DNA of 64,000 nucleotides from Penium margaritaceum (Eukaryota > Streptophyta > Zygnematophyceae > Desmidiales > Peniaceae). This document shows, one piece after another, positions 49,577 to 63,000 of the stretch; position 1 is the stretch's first letter; every line of letters starts with the position of its first letter. Location of the stretch: positions 25,887 through 89,886 of the forward strand of contig SZWC01006740.1 in the NCBI GenBank assembly GCA_023375785.1, given 5' to 3'. Under the pieces are notes generated by a model. The model was given only the letters and a program-made list of their open reading frames with translations. It was not told the origin of the DNA and made no database searches. The translations under genes and the position numbers were made by a program.

Positions 49577-49584
49577 TATAAAAG
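49577..49584 (+). promoter_or_regulatory. TATA box of the 3' LTR
   Basis: TATAAAAG, followed by the same start-site hairpin as in the 5' LTR (49,588-49,608). A 3' LTR promoter could direct transcription into the 13-bp array downstream, along its plus strand, where TAA stops are frequent. Confidence 0.65.
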
Positions 49585-50434
49585 CAAACTGGACTCAGTC
49601 AGTCCAGTAACTCCATCAGAAACTCCATCAGTGACTCAACAGCAACTCCATCAACTCTACCAGTTGCACCAGCAGTCCTCCTTTGCCAGACAACGCCTCA
49701 GACCAAGACTCTACAGTCGCTCTCATCTCAAGACCCTAGTAAGCCTGGCAGCAGTCTGCCAGCCTGGGCAGGAGGACGCCCCTGACTACCTGAAGGCCTG
49801 ACTACCCCGCTGTGGTGGCCAGACTACGTGCAAGACTCAAGCTGCCTGGCTTGATCTGTCTTGCTTGACGTTGCCCATCTGTGGGCCAGGAGTTGTGTCT
49901 AGGCATGAGAGCCCAGAGTTAGCGTTTGGCGTCAGCTCTGCCTGTGCAGTGCTGATCAAATCTGGAAGGACTCTGGTGGAGCTCCCCTGTGTCGACCCAG
50001 TAAGCCTGGCAGCACTCTGCCAGCTTGGCTAGGAGGGTCAGAAGACCTCTGACGACCCAGTAAGTCTGGTAGTGGCTGCCAGCGTGGAGAGGAGGCTGCC
50101 CTGACAACCTGGAGGCCATTTCACCTGAAAGTACGGTGACCGTGCTGAGACCCTTGCAACGATAGCCTTGACGGCCTAGCAAGGTGTTGCGCCCTCGGAT
50201 GGGGCAGGTTGTGTCAGAGCACTAAGCTGAGCTGTGTTTCCCCGCTGTTTCCTTGTACCATACTTGTACTTGATAGTCTTTTTCAACTACAAGTTTCAAT
50301 CCAAGTCTTCCGCTTCTACACATCGGAGTACAAGGTTTGCTTGCTGGGCACAGAGATCCTGGACAACAGCAAGGCCCCCTTGCTGCATCAGAGCACGCGG
50401 TGACTTCGTCACTGCAGGCTCTAAAACCCCAACA

Positions 50435-50439
50435 GTGCA
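50435..50439 (+). other. Target-site duplication, right (GTGCA)
   Basis: Five bases after the 3' LTR, one mismatch from ATGCA on the left. The array continues from here in the same orientation, consistent with a simple insertion. Confidence 0.6.
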
Positions 50440-53400
50440 TAAGCTTTTTGCATACACTTTGTGCATAAACGTTGTGCATAAACTTTGTGCAAAAACTTTG
50501 TGCATAATATTTGTGCATAAACGTTGTTGATAAACTTTGTGCATAAACTTTATGCATAAACGTTGTGCATAAACACTGTGCATAAAATTTGTCCATAAAC
50601 GTAGTGCATAAACTTTGTGCATAGACTTTGTGCATAAATGTTGTGCCTAAAAGTTGTGCATAAACGTTGTGCATAACCTTTGTGCATAAACTTTGTGCAG
50701 AACCTTAGTGCATAAACTTTGTGCATAAGCTTTGTGCATAAACTTTGTGCATTAACTTTTTGCATACACTTTGTGCATTAACTTTGTGCATAAACTTTGT
50801 GCATAAACGTTGTGGATAAACTTCGTGCGTAAACTTTGTGCATAAACATTGTGCATAAACTTTGTGCATAACTTGGTGCATAAATGTTGTGCGTAAACTT
50901 TGTGCATAACGTTTGTGCACAAAAATTGTGCATAAACCTTGTGCAAGAACATTTTGCATAAATGTTGTGTACAACATTTGTGCATAAACTTTAAGCATAA
51001 ACTTTGTGCATAAACTTTGTGCATAAACTTTGTGCATAAAATTTGTGCCTAAACGTTGTGCATAAACCTTGTGCATACAATGTGTGCATAAACTTGGTGC
51101 TTAATCTTTGTGCATAAACGTTATGCATAGAATTTGTGCAAAAACTTTGTGCATAAACTTTGTGCATAACCTTTGTGCATAACTTTTGTGCATAAACATC
51201 GTGCATAAGATTTGTGCATAAACTTTGTGCATAAACTTTGTGCATAAACTGTGTGCATGCACTTTGAGCATAGATATTGTGCAAAAACTTTGTGCATAAA
51301 CTCTGTGCATAGAATTTGTGCATAAATTTTGTGCATAAACGTTGTGCATAAACTTTGTGCATACACTTTGTGCATAAAAGTTGTGCATAAACTTTGTGCA
51401 TAAACTTTGTGCATAAACATTGTGCATAAACATTGTGCATAAACTTTGTACATAAACTTTGTGCATAAATGTTGTGCATAAAGTTTGTGCATAAACGTTG
51501 TGCATAAACTTTGTGCATACACTTTGTGCATAAACTTTGTGCATAAACTTTATGCATAAACGTTGTGCATACACGTTTTGCATAAACTTTGGGCATAAAC
51601 GTTGTTCATAAACTTTGTGCATAAACGTTGTGCATAATCTTTGTACATAAAATTTGTGCATAAATTTCTGCGTAACCTTTGTGCATGAACTTAGTGCATA
51701 AACTTTGTACATACATTTTGTGCATAAACTTTGTGCATAAACGTTGTGCATAAACTTTGTGCATAAACTTTGTGCATAAACTTTGTGCATAAACTTTGTG
51801 CATAAACGTTGTGCAAAACTTTTGTGCATAAACTTTGTGCATAAACTTTGTTCATAAAATTTGTGCATAAACCTTGTGCATAAAAGTTGTGAATAAACTT
51901 TGTGTATAACCTTTGTGCATAAACGTTGTGCATAAAGTTTGTACAAAAACTTTGTGCATAAACTTTGTGCATAAACTTTGTGCATAAACTTTATGCATAA
52001 ACTTTGTGCATATACTTTGTGCATAAACTTTGTGCATAAACCTTTTCCATAACATTTGAGCACAATCTTTGTACGTAAACTTTGTGCACAAAATATTGTT
52101 CATAAACTTTGTGCATAAGCTTTGTGCATAACATTCGAGCATTAACCTTGTGCATAAACATTGTGCATAAAATGTATGCATAAGCTTTGTGCATAAACTT
52201 TGTGCATAAACTTTGTGCATACATTTTGTGCATAAACGTTGTGCATAAACTTTGTGCATAATTTTTGTGCATAAACTTTGTGCATATACATTGTGCATAA
52301 ACGTTGTGCATACACGTTTTTCAAAAACATTGTGCATAAACATTGTGCATAAAGTTTGTGCATAAAATTAGTGCATAAAATTTGTGCATAAACGTTGTGC
52401 ATAAACGTTGTGCATACACTTTGTGCATAAACGTTGTGCATAAACTTTGTGCATAAACTTTGTGCAAAAACGTTGTGCATAAACTTTGTGCATAAACTTT
52501 GTGCATAAACTTTGTGCATAAACTTTGTGCATAAACTTTGGGCATAATTGTTGTGCATAAACATTTTGCATATAGTTTTTGCATAACATTTGTGCATAAA
52601 CTTTGTGCATACACTTTGTGCATAAACTTTGTGCATACACTTTGACATAAACGTTGTGCATAAACTTTGTGCATAAACTTTTTGCATAAACTTTGTGCAT
52701 AAACTTTGTGCACAAACGTTATTCATAAACTTGTGCATAACATTTCTGCATAAACTTTGTGCATAAATGTTTTTTGCAAAAACGTTTTGCATAAACTTTG
52801 TGCATACATTTTGTGCATAAACCTTGTGCATAAACTTTGTGCATAAACGTTTAGCATAAACGTTGTGCATAAACTTTGTGCTAAAACTCTGTGCATAAAT
52901 GTTGGGCATAAACATTGTGCATAAACTTTGTGCATGAGCTTTGTGCATACACTTTATGCATACACTTTGTGCATACACTTTGTGCATAAACGTTGTGCAT
53001 ACACTTTGTGCAAAACTTTTGTACATAAAAGATGTGCATAATGTTTGTGCATAAACTTTGTGCATAAACTTTGTACATAAACTTTGTGCATGAACTTTGT
53101 GCATAGACTTTGTGTATAAACTTTGTGCATAATCCTTGTGCATAAACTTTGTGCATAAACATTGCGCATAAACGTCTTGCATAAACTTTATGCATAAACT
53201 TTGTGCATAAGCTTTGTGCATAAACGTCCTACATAAACTTTGTGCATAAACTTTGTGCATACACTTTGTGCATAAACGTTGGGCATGAAATCTGTGCATA
53301 AACCTTGTGCATAATATTTGTGCATGAACTTTGTGCATAAACTTTGTGCATAAACTTTGTGTAAGAAGTTTGTGCAAAACCTTTGTACATAAACATTGTG

Positions 53401-56274
53401 CATAAACGTTGTGCATAAAATTTGTGCATAAACTTTGTGCATACACTTTGTGCATAAACTTTGTGCATGCAATTTGTGCATAAACGTTTTGCATAAAACT
53501 TGTGCATAAAGTTTCTGCATACACTTTGTGCATAAACTTTGTGCATAAACCGATTCCATACATTTTCTGCAAACATTTTGTGCATGAACTCTGTGCATAA
53601 ACGTTGTGCATAAACTTCGCGCATACACTTTGTGCGTAATATGTGTACATCAACCTTGTGCATAAATATTGTGCATAGAATCTATGCATAAACTTTGTGC
53701 ATTAACTTTGTTCATAAACTTTGTGCATACACTTTGTGCATAAACGTTGTGCATAAACTTTGTGCATAAACTTTGTGCATAAACTTTGTGCATAAAACTT
53801 GTGCATAAACTTTGTGCATACACTTTGTCCAAAAACATTGTGCATAAACTTTGTGCATAAACTTTATGCATAAACTTTGTGCATACAATTTGTGCATAAA
53901 CTTTGTGCATAAACTTTGTTCATACACTTTGTACATAAACGTTGTGTATAAACTTTGTGCATAAACTTTGTGCATAAACATTGTGCATAAACTTTGTGCA
54001 TAAACTTTGTGCATAAACTTTTTGCATAAATATTGTTTATAAATGTTGTGCATAATTTTTGTGCATGTACTTTTTGCATAAACTTTGTGCATAAACTTTG
54101 TGCATACATTTTGTGCGTAAACGTTGTGCATACACTTTGACATAAACGTTGTTCATAAACTTTGTGCATTAACTTCCTGCATAAACTTTGTGCATAAACT
54201 TTGTGCATAAACGTTGTGCATAAACTTTGTGCATAAACTTTGTGCATAAATGATTTTTGCAGAAACTTTGTGCATAATCTTTGTGCATAACCTTTGTGCA
54301 TAAACCTTGTGCATAAACTTTGTGCATAAACTTTGTGCATAAACTTTGTGCATAAACATTGTGCATAAACGTTGTGCATAAACTTTGTGCAAAACATCTG
54401 TGCAAAGACGTTGTGCATAAACTTTGTGCATAAACTTTGTGCATAAACTTTGTGCATAAACTTTGTGCATAAACTTTGTGCATAAACTTTGTGCATACAC
54501 TTTGTGGAGTACCTTTATGCATAAACGTTGTGCATAAACATTGCGCATAAACTTTGTGCATTAACTTTGTGCATAAACTTTGTGCATACACTTTGTGCAT
54601 AAACGTTGTGCATAAACTGTGTGCATAAACTTAGTGCATAAACTTTGTGCATAAACTTTGTGCATGAACTTTGTGCATACACTTTCTGCATACACTTTGT
54701 GCATACACTTTGTGCACAAATGTTGTGCATACACTTTGTGCAAAAACTTTGTGCTTAAATGTTGTGCATATACCTTGTGCATAAACGTTGTGCATAAACA
54801 TTTTGCAAAAACTTTGTACATAAACGATGTGCATAATGTTTGTGCATACACTTTGTGCATAAACTTCGTGCATAAACTTTGTGCATGAACTTTGTGCATA
54901 GACTTTGTGCATAAACTTTGTGCATAATCCTTGTGCATAAACTTTGTGCATAAACTTTGTGCATAAACGTCCTGCATAAACTTTGTGCATAAACATTGTG
55001 CATAAGCTTTTTGCATAAACATCCTGCATAAACTTTGTGCATAAAATTTGTGCATAAACTTTGTGCATACACTTTGTGCATAAACGTTGTGCATGAAATT
55101 TGTGCATACACCTTGTGAATAAAATTTGTGCATAAACTTTGTGCATAAACGTTGTGCATATAGTTTGTGCAAAACCTTTGTACATAAACGTTGTGCATAA
55201 ACTTTGTGCATAAACTTTGTGCATAAACTTTGTGCATACACTTTGTGCATAGACGTTGTGCATAAACTTTGTGCATAAACATTGTGCATAAACGTTGTGC
55301 ATAAAGTTTCTGCATAAACTTTGTGCATAACATTTGTGCATAAACTTTGTGCATAAACCATTTCCATAAACTTTGTGCACAAACTTTGTGCATAAACTTT
55401 GTGCATAAACGTTGTGCATAAACTTCGTGCATAAACTTTGTGCACAATATTCGTACATCAACCTTGTGCATAAATGTTGTACATAAAATTTATGCATAAA
55501 CTTTGTGCATAAACGTTGTGCATTAACTTTGTCCATAAACTTTGTGCATAAACTTTGTGCATAAACCTTGTGCAAAAACTTTGTGCATACACTTCGTCCA
55601 AAAACATTTTGCATAAACTTTGTGCATAAACTTTATGCATAAACTTTGTGCATAAACATTGTGCATAAACTTTGTGCATAAACTTTGTTCATACACTTTG
55701 TGCATAAACGTTGTGCATAAACTTTGTGCATAAACTTTGTGCATAACATTGTGCATATACGTTGTGCATAAACTTTTTGCATAAACCTTGTGCATAAATG
55801 TTGTGCATAAACTTTGTACATATACGTTTTGCATAAACTTTGTGCATAAACCTTGTGCATACAATTTGTGCATACACGTTGTGCATACACTTTGACATCA
55901 ACGTTGTTCATAAACTTCGTGCATAAACTTTCTGCATAAACTTTGTGCATAATCTTTGTGCATAAATGATGTTCATAAACGTTGTTCAAAACTTTGTGCA
56001 TAAACTTTGTGCATAGACTTTGTTCATAAAATTTGTGCATAAATGATTTTTGCAGAAATTTCGTGCATAAACTTTGTGCATAACCTTTGTGCATAAACCT
56101 TGTGCATAAACTTTCTGCATACACTTTGTGCATAAACTTTGTGCATAAACGTTGTGCATAAACTTTGTGCAAAAACTCTGTACAAAAACGTTCTGCATAA
56201 ACTTTGTGCATAAACTTTGTGCATAAACATTGTGCATAAACGTTGTTCATAAACGTTGTGCAGAAAATTTGTGC

Positions 56275-56490
56275 ATAAACGTTGTGGATAAACTTTGTGT
56301 ATAAACTTTGTGCATAAACGTTGTGCATAAACTTTGTGCATAACGTGGTGCAAAATGTTTTTGCATAAACTTTGTGCATAAAATTTGTGCATAAACGTTG
56401 TGGATAAACTTTGTGTATAAACTTTGTGCATAAACGTTGTGCATAAACTTTGTGCATAACGTGGTGCAAAATGTTTTTGCATAAACTTTG
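56275..56490 (+). repeat. 116-bp sub-repeat doublet
   Basis: A module with AACGTGGTGCAAAATG, followed by TTTTTGC, occurs at 56,345 and 56,461 (nine units less one base). The two copies look identical. Confidence 0.8.
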
Positions 56491-56589
56491 TGCATAATCT
56501 TTGTGCACAAAAATTGCGCATTAACTTTGTGCATGAATGTTTTGCATAAATGTTGTGCATAAACTTTGTGCCTGAACTTTGTGCATAAA

Positions 56590-57030
56590 CTTTGTGCATA
56601 AACTTTATGCATTAACTTTGTGCATAAACTTTGTGCATACTCTTTGTGCATAAACGTTGTGCTTGAACTTTATGCAAAACCTTTGTGCACAAACATTGTG
56701 CATTAACTTTCTGCATAAACGTTCTGCATAAACTTTCTGCATAAACTTTGTGCATAAACTTTGTGCATAAACATTGTGCATAAACGTTGTTCATAAACTT
56801 TGTGCATAAACTTTGTGCATAAACTTTATGCATTAACTTTGTGCATAAACTTTGTGCATACTCTTTGTGCATAAACGTTGTGCTTGAACTTTATGCAAAA
56901 CCTTTGTGCACAAACATTGTGCATTAACTTTCTGCATAAACGTTCTGCATAAACTTTCTGCATAAACTTTGTGCATAAACTTTGTGCATAAACATTGTGC
57001 ATAAACGTTGTTCATAAACTTTGTGCATAA
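56590..57030 (+). repeat. 221-bp sub-repeat doublet
   Basis: A 221-bp module (17 units) marked by CATACTCTTTG and GCTTGAACTTTATGC occurs twice in tandem (markers at 56,661 and 56,882). The copies look identical across the rare variants. Confidence 0.85.
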
Positions 57031-60000
57031 ACTTTGTGCATAAATGTTGTGCATAAACTTTGTGCATAAACTTTGTGCATAAACTTTGTGCATAAACTTT
57101 GTGCATAGACTTTGTGCATAAACGTTGTGCCTAAAAGTTGTGCATAAACGTTGTGCATAACCTTTGTGCATAAACTTTGTGCAGAACCTTTGTGCATAAA
57201 CTTTGTGCATTAACTTTTTGCATAAACTTTTTGCATTAACTTTGTGCAAAAATTTTGTGCAGAAACTTTGTGCATAAACGTTGTGGATAAACTTTGTGCA
57301 TAAACTTTGTGCATAAACGTTGTGCATAAACTTTGTGCATAACTTGGTGCAAAACGATTTTGCATAAACTTTGTGCATAAACTTTGTGCACAAAAATTGC
57401 GCATAAACGTTGTGCATGAATGTTTTGCATAAATGTTGTGCATAAACTTTGTGCATAAACTTTGTGCATAAACTTTGTGCATTAACTTTTTGCATTAACT
57501 TTGTGCATACACTTTGTGCATAAACATTGTGCTTAAACTTTATGCATAACCTTTGTGCACAAACTTTGTGCATTAACGTTCTGCAAAAACTCTGTGCATA
57601 AACTTTGTGCATAAACTTTGTACAGAAACATAATGCTTTAACTTTGTGCATACACTTTGTGCGTAAACGCTGTGCATAAACTCTGTGCACAAATTTTGTG
57701 CATATACTTTCTGCAAAAATGTTGTGCATAAACTTTGTCCGTAAACATTCTGCATAAACATTGTGCATACAATTTGTGCGTAAACTTTCTGCATGAACTT
57801 TGTGCACAATCTTTGTGCATAAACGTAGTTCATAAAATTTTGCATAAACTTTGTGCATAAACTTTGTGCATAAATGTTGTGCATATTCTTTGTGCATAAA
57901 ATTTGTGCATAAACTTTGTGCATTGACTTTGTGCATATAAGTTGTGCCTAAAAGTTGTGCATAAACGTTGTGCATAAACTTTGTGCATAAACGTTGTGAA
58001 TAGACTTCGTGCATGAACTTTGTGCATAAACGTTGTGCATAAATGTTGTGCATAAACTTTGTGCATAAACTTTGTGCATAACTTTTGCGCATAAACGTTG
58101 TGCATAAACCTTGTGCATAAACTTTGTGCATAAACTTTGTGCATAAACTTTGTGCATAAACGTTGTGCATAAACTTTGTGCAAAAACGTTGTGTATAAAC
58201 TTTGTGCATAAACTTTGTGCATAAACTTTGTGCATAAACTTTGTGCATAAACTTTGTGCATACACTATTGCATAAACGTTGTGCATGAAGTTTGTGCATA
58301 AACCCTGTGCATAAACTTTGTTCATAAACTTTCTGCATAAACTTTGTGCATAAACTTTGTGCATAAACCTTGTGCATAAACTTTGTGCATAAACTTTGTG
58401 CACAAACGTTTTGCATAAACATTTTGCAAAAACTTTGTGCATAAACTTTGTGCATAAACTTTGTGCAAAATTTTTGTGCATAAGCTTTTTGCATACACTT
58501 TGTGCATAAACGTTGTGCATTAACTTTGTGCATAATATTTGTGCATAAACGTTGTTCATAAACTTTGTACATAAACTTTGTGCAGAAAAGTTGTGCATAA
58601 ACTTTGTGCATAAAAATTGTGCATAAACGTAGTGCATAAACTTTGTGCATAGACTTTGTGCATAAACGTTTTGCCTAAAAGTTGTGCATAAACGTTGTGC
58701 ATAACCTTTGTGCATAAACTTTGTGCAGAACCTTTGTGCATAAACTTTGTGCATAAGCTTTGTGCATAAACTTTGTGCATTAACGTTTTGCATGCACTTT
58801 GTGCATTAACTTTGTGCTTAAACTTTATGCATAAACTTTGTGCATAAAAGTTATGGATAAACTTTGTGCATAAACTTTGTGCATAAACTTTGTGCATAAA
58901 CGTTGTGCATAACTTGGTGCATAAATGTTGTGCATAAACTTTGTGAATAATGTTTGTGCACAAAAATTGTGCATGAACGTTTTGCATAAATGTTGTGCAT
59001 AACATTTGTTCATAATTTTTAAGCATAGACTTTGTGCATAAACTTTGTGCATAAACTTTGTGCATAAACATTCTGCATAAACTTTGTGCATAAACCTTGT
59101 GCATAGAACTTGTGCATAAAATTTGTGCTTAAACGTTGTGCATAAAACGTGTGCATAAAATTTGTGCTTAAACTTTGTGCATGAACGTTGTGCATAACAT
59201 TTGTGCAAAACCTTTGTGCATAAACATTGTGCATAAACTTTGTGCATAAATCTTGTGCATAAACATTGTACATAAGCTTTGTGCATAAACGTTGTGCATA
59301 CACTCTGTGCATAAACTTTGTGCATACACTTTGTGCATAAATGTTGTGCAAAAACATTGTGCATAAACTCTGTGCATAAACTTTGTGCATAAACTTGGTG
59401 CATACACTTTGTGCATAAACTTTGTGCATACACTTTGTGCATAAACTTTGTGCATAAATTTTGTGCATAAACTTGGTGCATAAACGTTGTGCAGAAACTT
59501 TGTGCATAAACTTTGTGCATAAATGTTGTGCATAAAGTTTGTGCATAAACGTTGTGCATACACTTTGTGCATAAACTTTGTGCATACACTTTGTGCATAA
59601 CCTTTGTGCATAAACTTTATGCATAAACGTTGTGAATAAACGTTTTGCATGAACTTAGTGCATAAACGTTGTGCATACATTTTGTGCAAAAACTTTGTGC
59701 ATAAACGTCGTGCATAAACGTCGTGCATAAACTTTGTGCATAAACTTTGTGCATAAACTTTGTGCATAAACTTTGTGCATAGACTTTGTGCATAAACCTT
59801 TTCCATAAACTTTGTGCACAACATTGTACATAAACTTTGTGCATAAACGTTGTGCATAGACATTGTGCATAAGCTTTGTGCATATCATTCCAGCATAAAC
59901 CTTCTGCATAAACATTGTGCATAACATTTATGCATAAACTTTGTGCATACACTTTGTGCAGAAACGTTGTGCATAATCTTTGTGCATAAACTTTGTGCAT

Positions 60001-63000
60001 AAACATTGTGCATAAACTTTGTGCATAAACTTTGTGCATAAAATCAGTGCATAAACTTTGTGCATAAACTTTGTGCATAGACTTTGTGCAGAAACGTTGT
60101 CCATAAACTTTGTGCATAAACTTTGTGCATAAACGTTGTGCGTAAACTTTGTGCATAAATTTTGTGCATACACGTTGAGCATAAACTTTGTGCAAAAACT
60201 TTGTGCATAAACTTTGTGCATAAACGTTGTGCATAAACTTTGTGCATAACGTTTGTGCATAAATGTTGTGCATAAAGCTTGTGCATAAACATTGTGCATA
60301 AACTTTGTGCATAACCTTTGTGCATACACTTTGTGCTTAACCTTTGTGCATAAACTTTATGCATAAACGTTGTGCATAAACGATTTGCATGAACTTTGTG
60401 CATAAATGTTGTTCATTAGCTTTGTGCATAAACATTGTGTATGAACGTTGTGCATAAACTTTGTGCATAAAATTTTTGCATAACATTTTTGCATAAACTT
60501 TGTGCATGAACGTAGTGCATAAACGTTGTACATAAATTTTGTGCATAAACTTTGTGCATAAACTTTGTGCATAAACTTTGTGCATGAACGTTTTGCATAA
60601 ATTTTGTGCATAAACTTAAGGCATAAACTTTGTTCATAAAATTTGTGCATAAACCTTGTGCATGAAATTTGTGCATAAACTTTGTGCATAAACTTTGTGC
60701 ATAAACGTTGTGCATACATTATGTGCAAAAACTTTGTGCATAAACGTCGTGCATAACCTTTGTGCATAAACTTTGTGCATAAACTTTGTGCATAAACTTT
60801 GTGCATAAAATTTGTGCATAAACTTTGTGCATAAACTTTGTGCATAAACCTTTTCCATAAACTTTGTGCACAAACTTTGTACATAACCTTTGTGCATAAA
60901 CGTTGTGCATAAACATTGTGCATAAGCTTTGTGCATAACATTCGAGTATAAACCTTGTGCATAAACATTGTGCATAAAATTTATGCATAAACTTTGTGCA
61001 TAAACTTTGTGCATAAACTTTGTGCATACACTTTGTGCATAAATGTTGTGCATAAACTTTGTGCATAAAGTTTGTGCGTAAACATTGTGCATAAACTTTG
61101 TGCATACAATTTTTGCAAAAACATTGTGCATAAACTTTGTTCATAAACTTTGTGCATAAAATTACTGCATAAACTTTGTGCATAAACTTTGTGCATAAAC
61201 TTTGTGCATACACTTTGTGCAGAAACGTAGTGCATAACCTTTGTGCATAAACTTTGTGCATAAACGTTGTGCATAAACTTTGTCCATAAACTTTGTGCAT
61301 AAACTTTGTTCATAAACGTAGTGCATATACTTTTTGCATAAAATTTGTGCATAAACTTTGTGCATACACTTTGTGCATAAACTTTGTGCATACACTTTGA
61401 CATAAACGTTCTGCATACACTTTGTGCATAAACTTTCAGCATAAACTTTGTGTATAAACTTTTTGCATAAACTTTGTGCATAAAAATTGTTCATAACTTT
61501 GTGCATAAACTTTGTGCATAAACTTTGTGCATAAATGTTTTTTGCATAAACTTTGTGCATAAACGTTGTGCATAAACTTTGTGCATTAACTTTGTGCATA
61601 AACTTTGTGCATACACTTTGTGCATAAACGTTGTGCATATACTTTGTGCAGAACTTTTATGCATATACTTTGTGCATAAACGTTGTGCATAAACGTTGTG
61701 CATACTTACTGTGCATACACTTTATGCATACACTTTGTTCATAAATGTTGTGCATAAACTTTGCGCAAAACCTTTGTACATAAACGATGTGCATAATGTT
61801 TTTGCATAAACTTTGTGCATAAACTTTGTGCATAATTTTTGTGCATGAACTTTGTGCATAGACATTGTGCATAAACTTTGTGCATTATTGTTGTGCATAA
61901 ACTTTGAGCATAATCTTTGTGTATAAACGTCCTGCATCAACTTTGTGCACAAACTTTGTGCATAAAATTTGTGCATAAACGTCCTGCATAAACTTTATGC
62001 ATAAACTTTGTGCATAAACTTTATGCATACACTTTGTGCATAAACGTTGTGCCTGAACTTTGTGCATTAACCTTGTGCATAAAATTTGTGCATAAACTTT
62101 TTGCATAAAGGTTGTGCATAAACTTTGTGCATAAAGTTTGTGCAACACCTTTGTGCATAAACGTTGTGCATTAACTTTGTGCATAAACTGTGTGCATACA
62201 CTTTGTGCATAAATGTTGTGCATACAATTTGTTTATAAACATTGTGCATAAACTTTGTGCATAAATTTTCTGCATAGACTTTGTGCATAAACTTTGTGCA
62301 TAAACCTTTTCCATAAACTTTGTGCACAAACTTTGTGCATAAACTTTGTGCATAAACGTTGTGCAAAAACTTTGTGCATAAACTTTGTTCACAATATTTG
62401 TACATCAACCTTGTGCATAAATGTTGTGCATAAAATGTATGCATAAACTTTGTGCAGAAACTTTGTTCATAAACTTTGTGCATACATTTTGTGCATAAAT
62501 GTTGTGCATAAACTTTGTGCAGAAACGTTGTGCATACACTTTGTGCATTAACCTTGTGCATAAACTTTGTGCATACACTTTGTCCAAAAACATTGTGCAT
62601 AAACGTTCTGCATAAACTTTGTGCATAAACTTTGTGCATAAACCTTATGCATAAAATTTGTTCATTCTGCATAAACTTTCTGCATAAACGTTGCGCATAA
62701 ACTTTGTGCATAAACTTTGTGCATAAACATTGTGCATAAACTTTGTGCATAAACTTTTTGCATAAACAATTTGCATAAACCTTGTGCATAAATGTTGTGC
62801 ATAAACATTGTGCATATACTTTTGGAATAAACTTTGTGCATCAACTTTGTGCATACACTTTGCGCATAAACGTTGTGCATATACTTGGACATAAACGTTG
62901 TTCATAAACCTTGTGCATAAACTTTCTGCATAAACGTTTTGCATGAACTTCGTGCATAAATGTTGTTCATAAATGTTGTTCATAACTTTGTGCATAAACG

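Larger units (their letters stand above)
42174..50434 (+). mobile_element. Non-autonomous LTR retrotransposon (LARD-like), inserted in the minisatellite
   Basis: Two direct LTRs (42,174-43,947 and 48,674-50,434) both begin TGTTGG and end CCAACA, a 6-bp terminal inverted repeat. A PBS for initiator tRNA-Met abuts the 5' LTR and a polypurine tract abuts the 3' LTR. The 4.7-kb interior shows no reverse transcriptase, integrase, protease or RNase H motifs, so mobilisation would have depended on a relative. Size and architecture fit large retrotransposon derivatives of plants. By hand I count about 26 differences in some 1,540 aligned LTR positions (about 1.7%). At commonly used plant rates of 0.7-1.3e-8 per site per year this suggests roughly 0.6-1.2 million years, older if the host mutates slowly. 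Structurally it looks whole apart from an assembly gap in the 3' LTR. Confidence 0.9.
48674..50434 (+). repeat. 3' LTR (1,761 bp as given, including a gap)
   Basis: Starts TGTTGG and ends CCAACA. It is collinear with the 5' LTR, with a TATA box at 49,577-49,584. A 211-N gap (49,125-49,335) falls in the same zone as the 223-bp duplication of the 5' LTR. Without the gap its length is 1,550 bp; the 5' LTR without its extra copy is 1,551 bp. The gap may therefore hide one duplicate unit. Confidence 0.93.
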
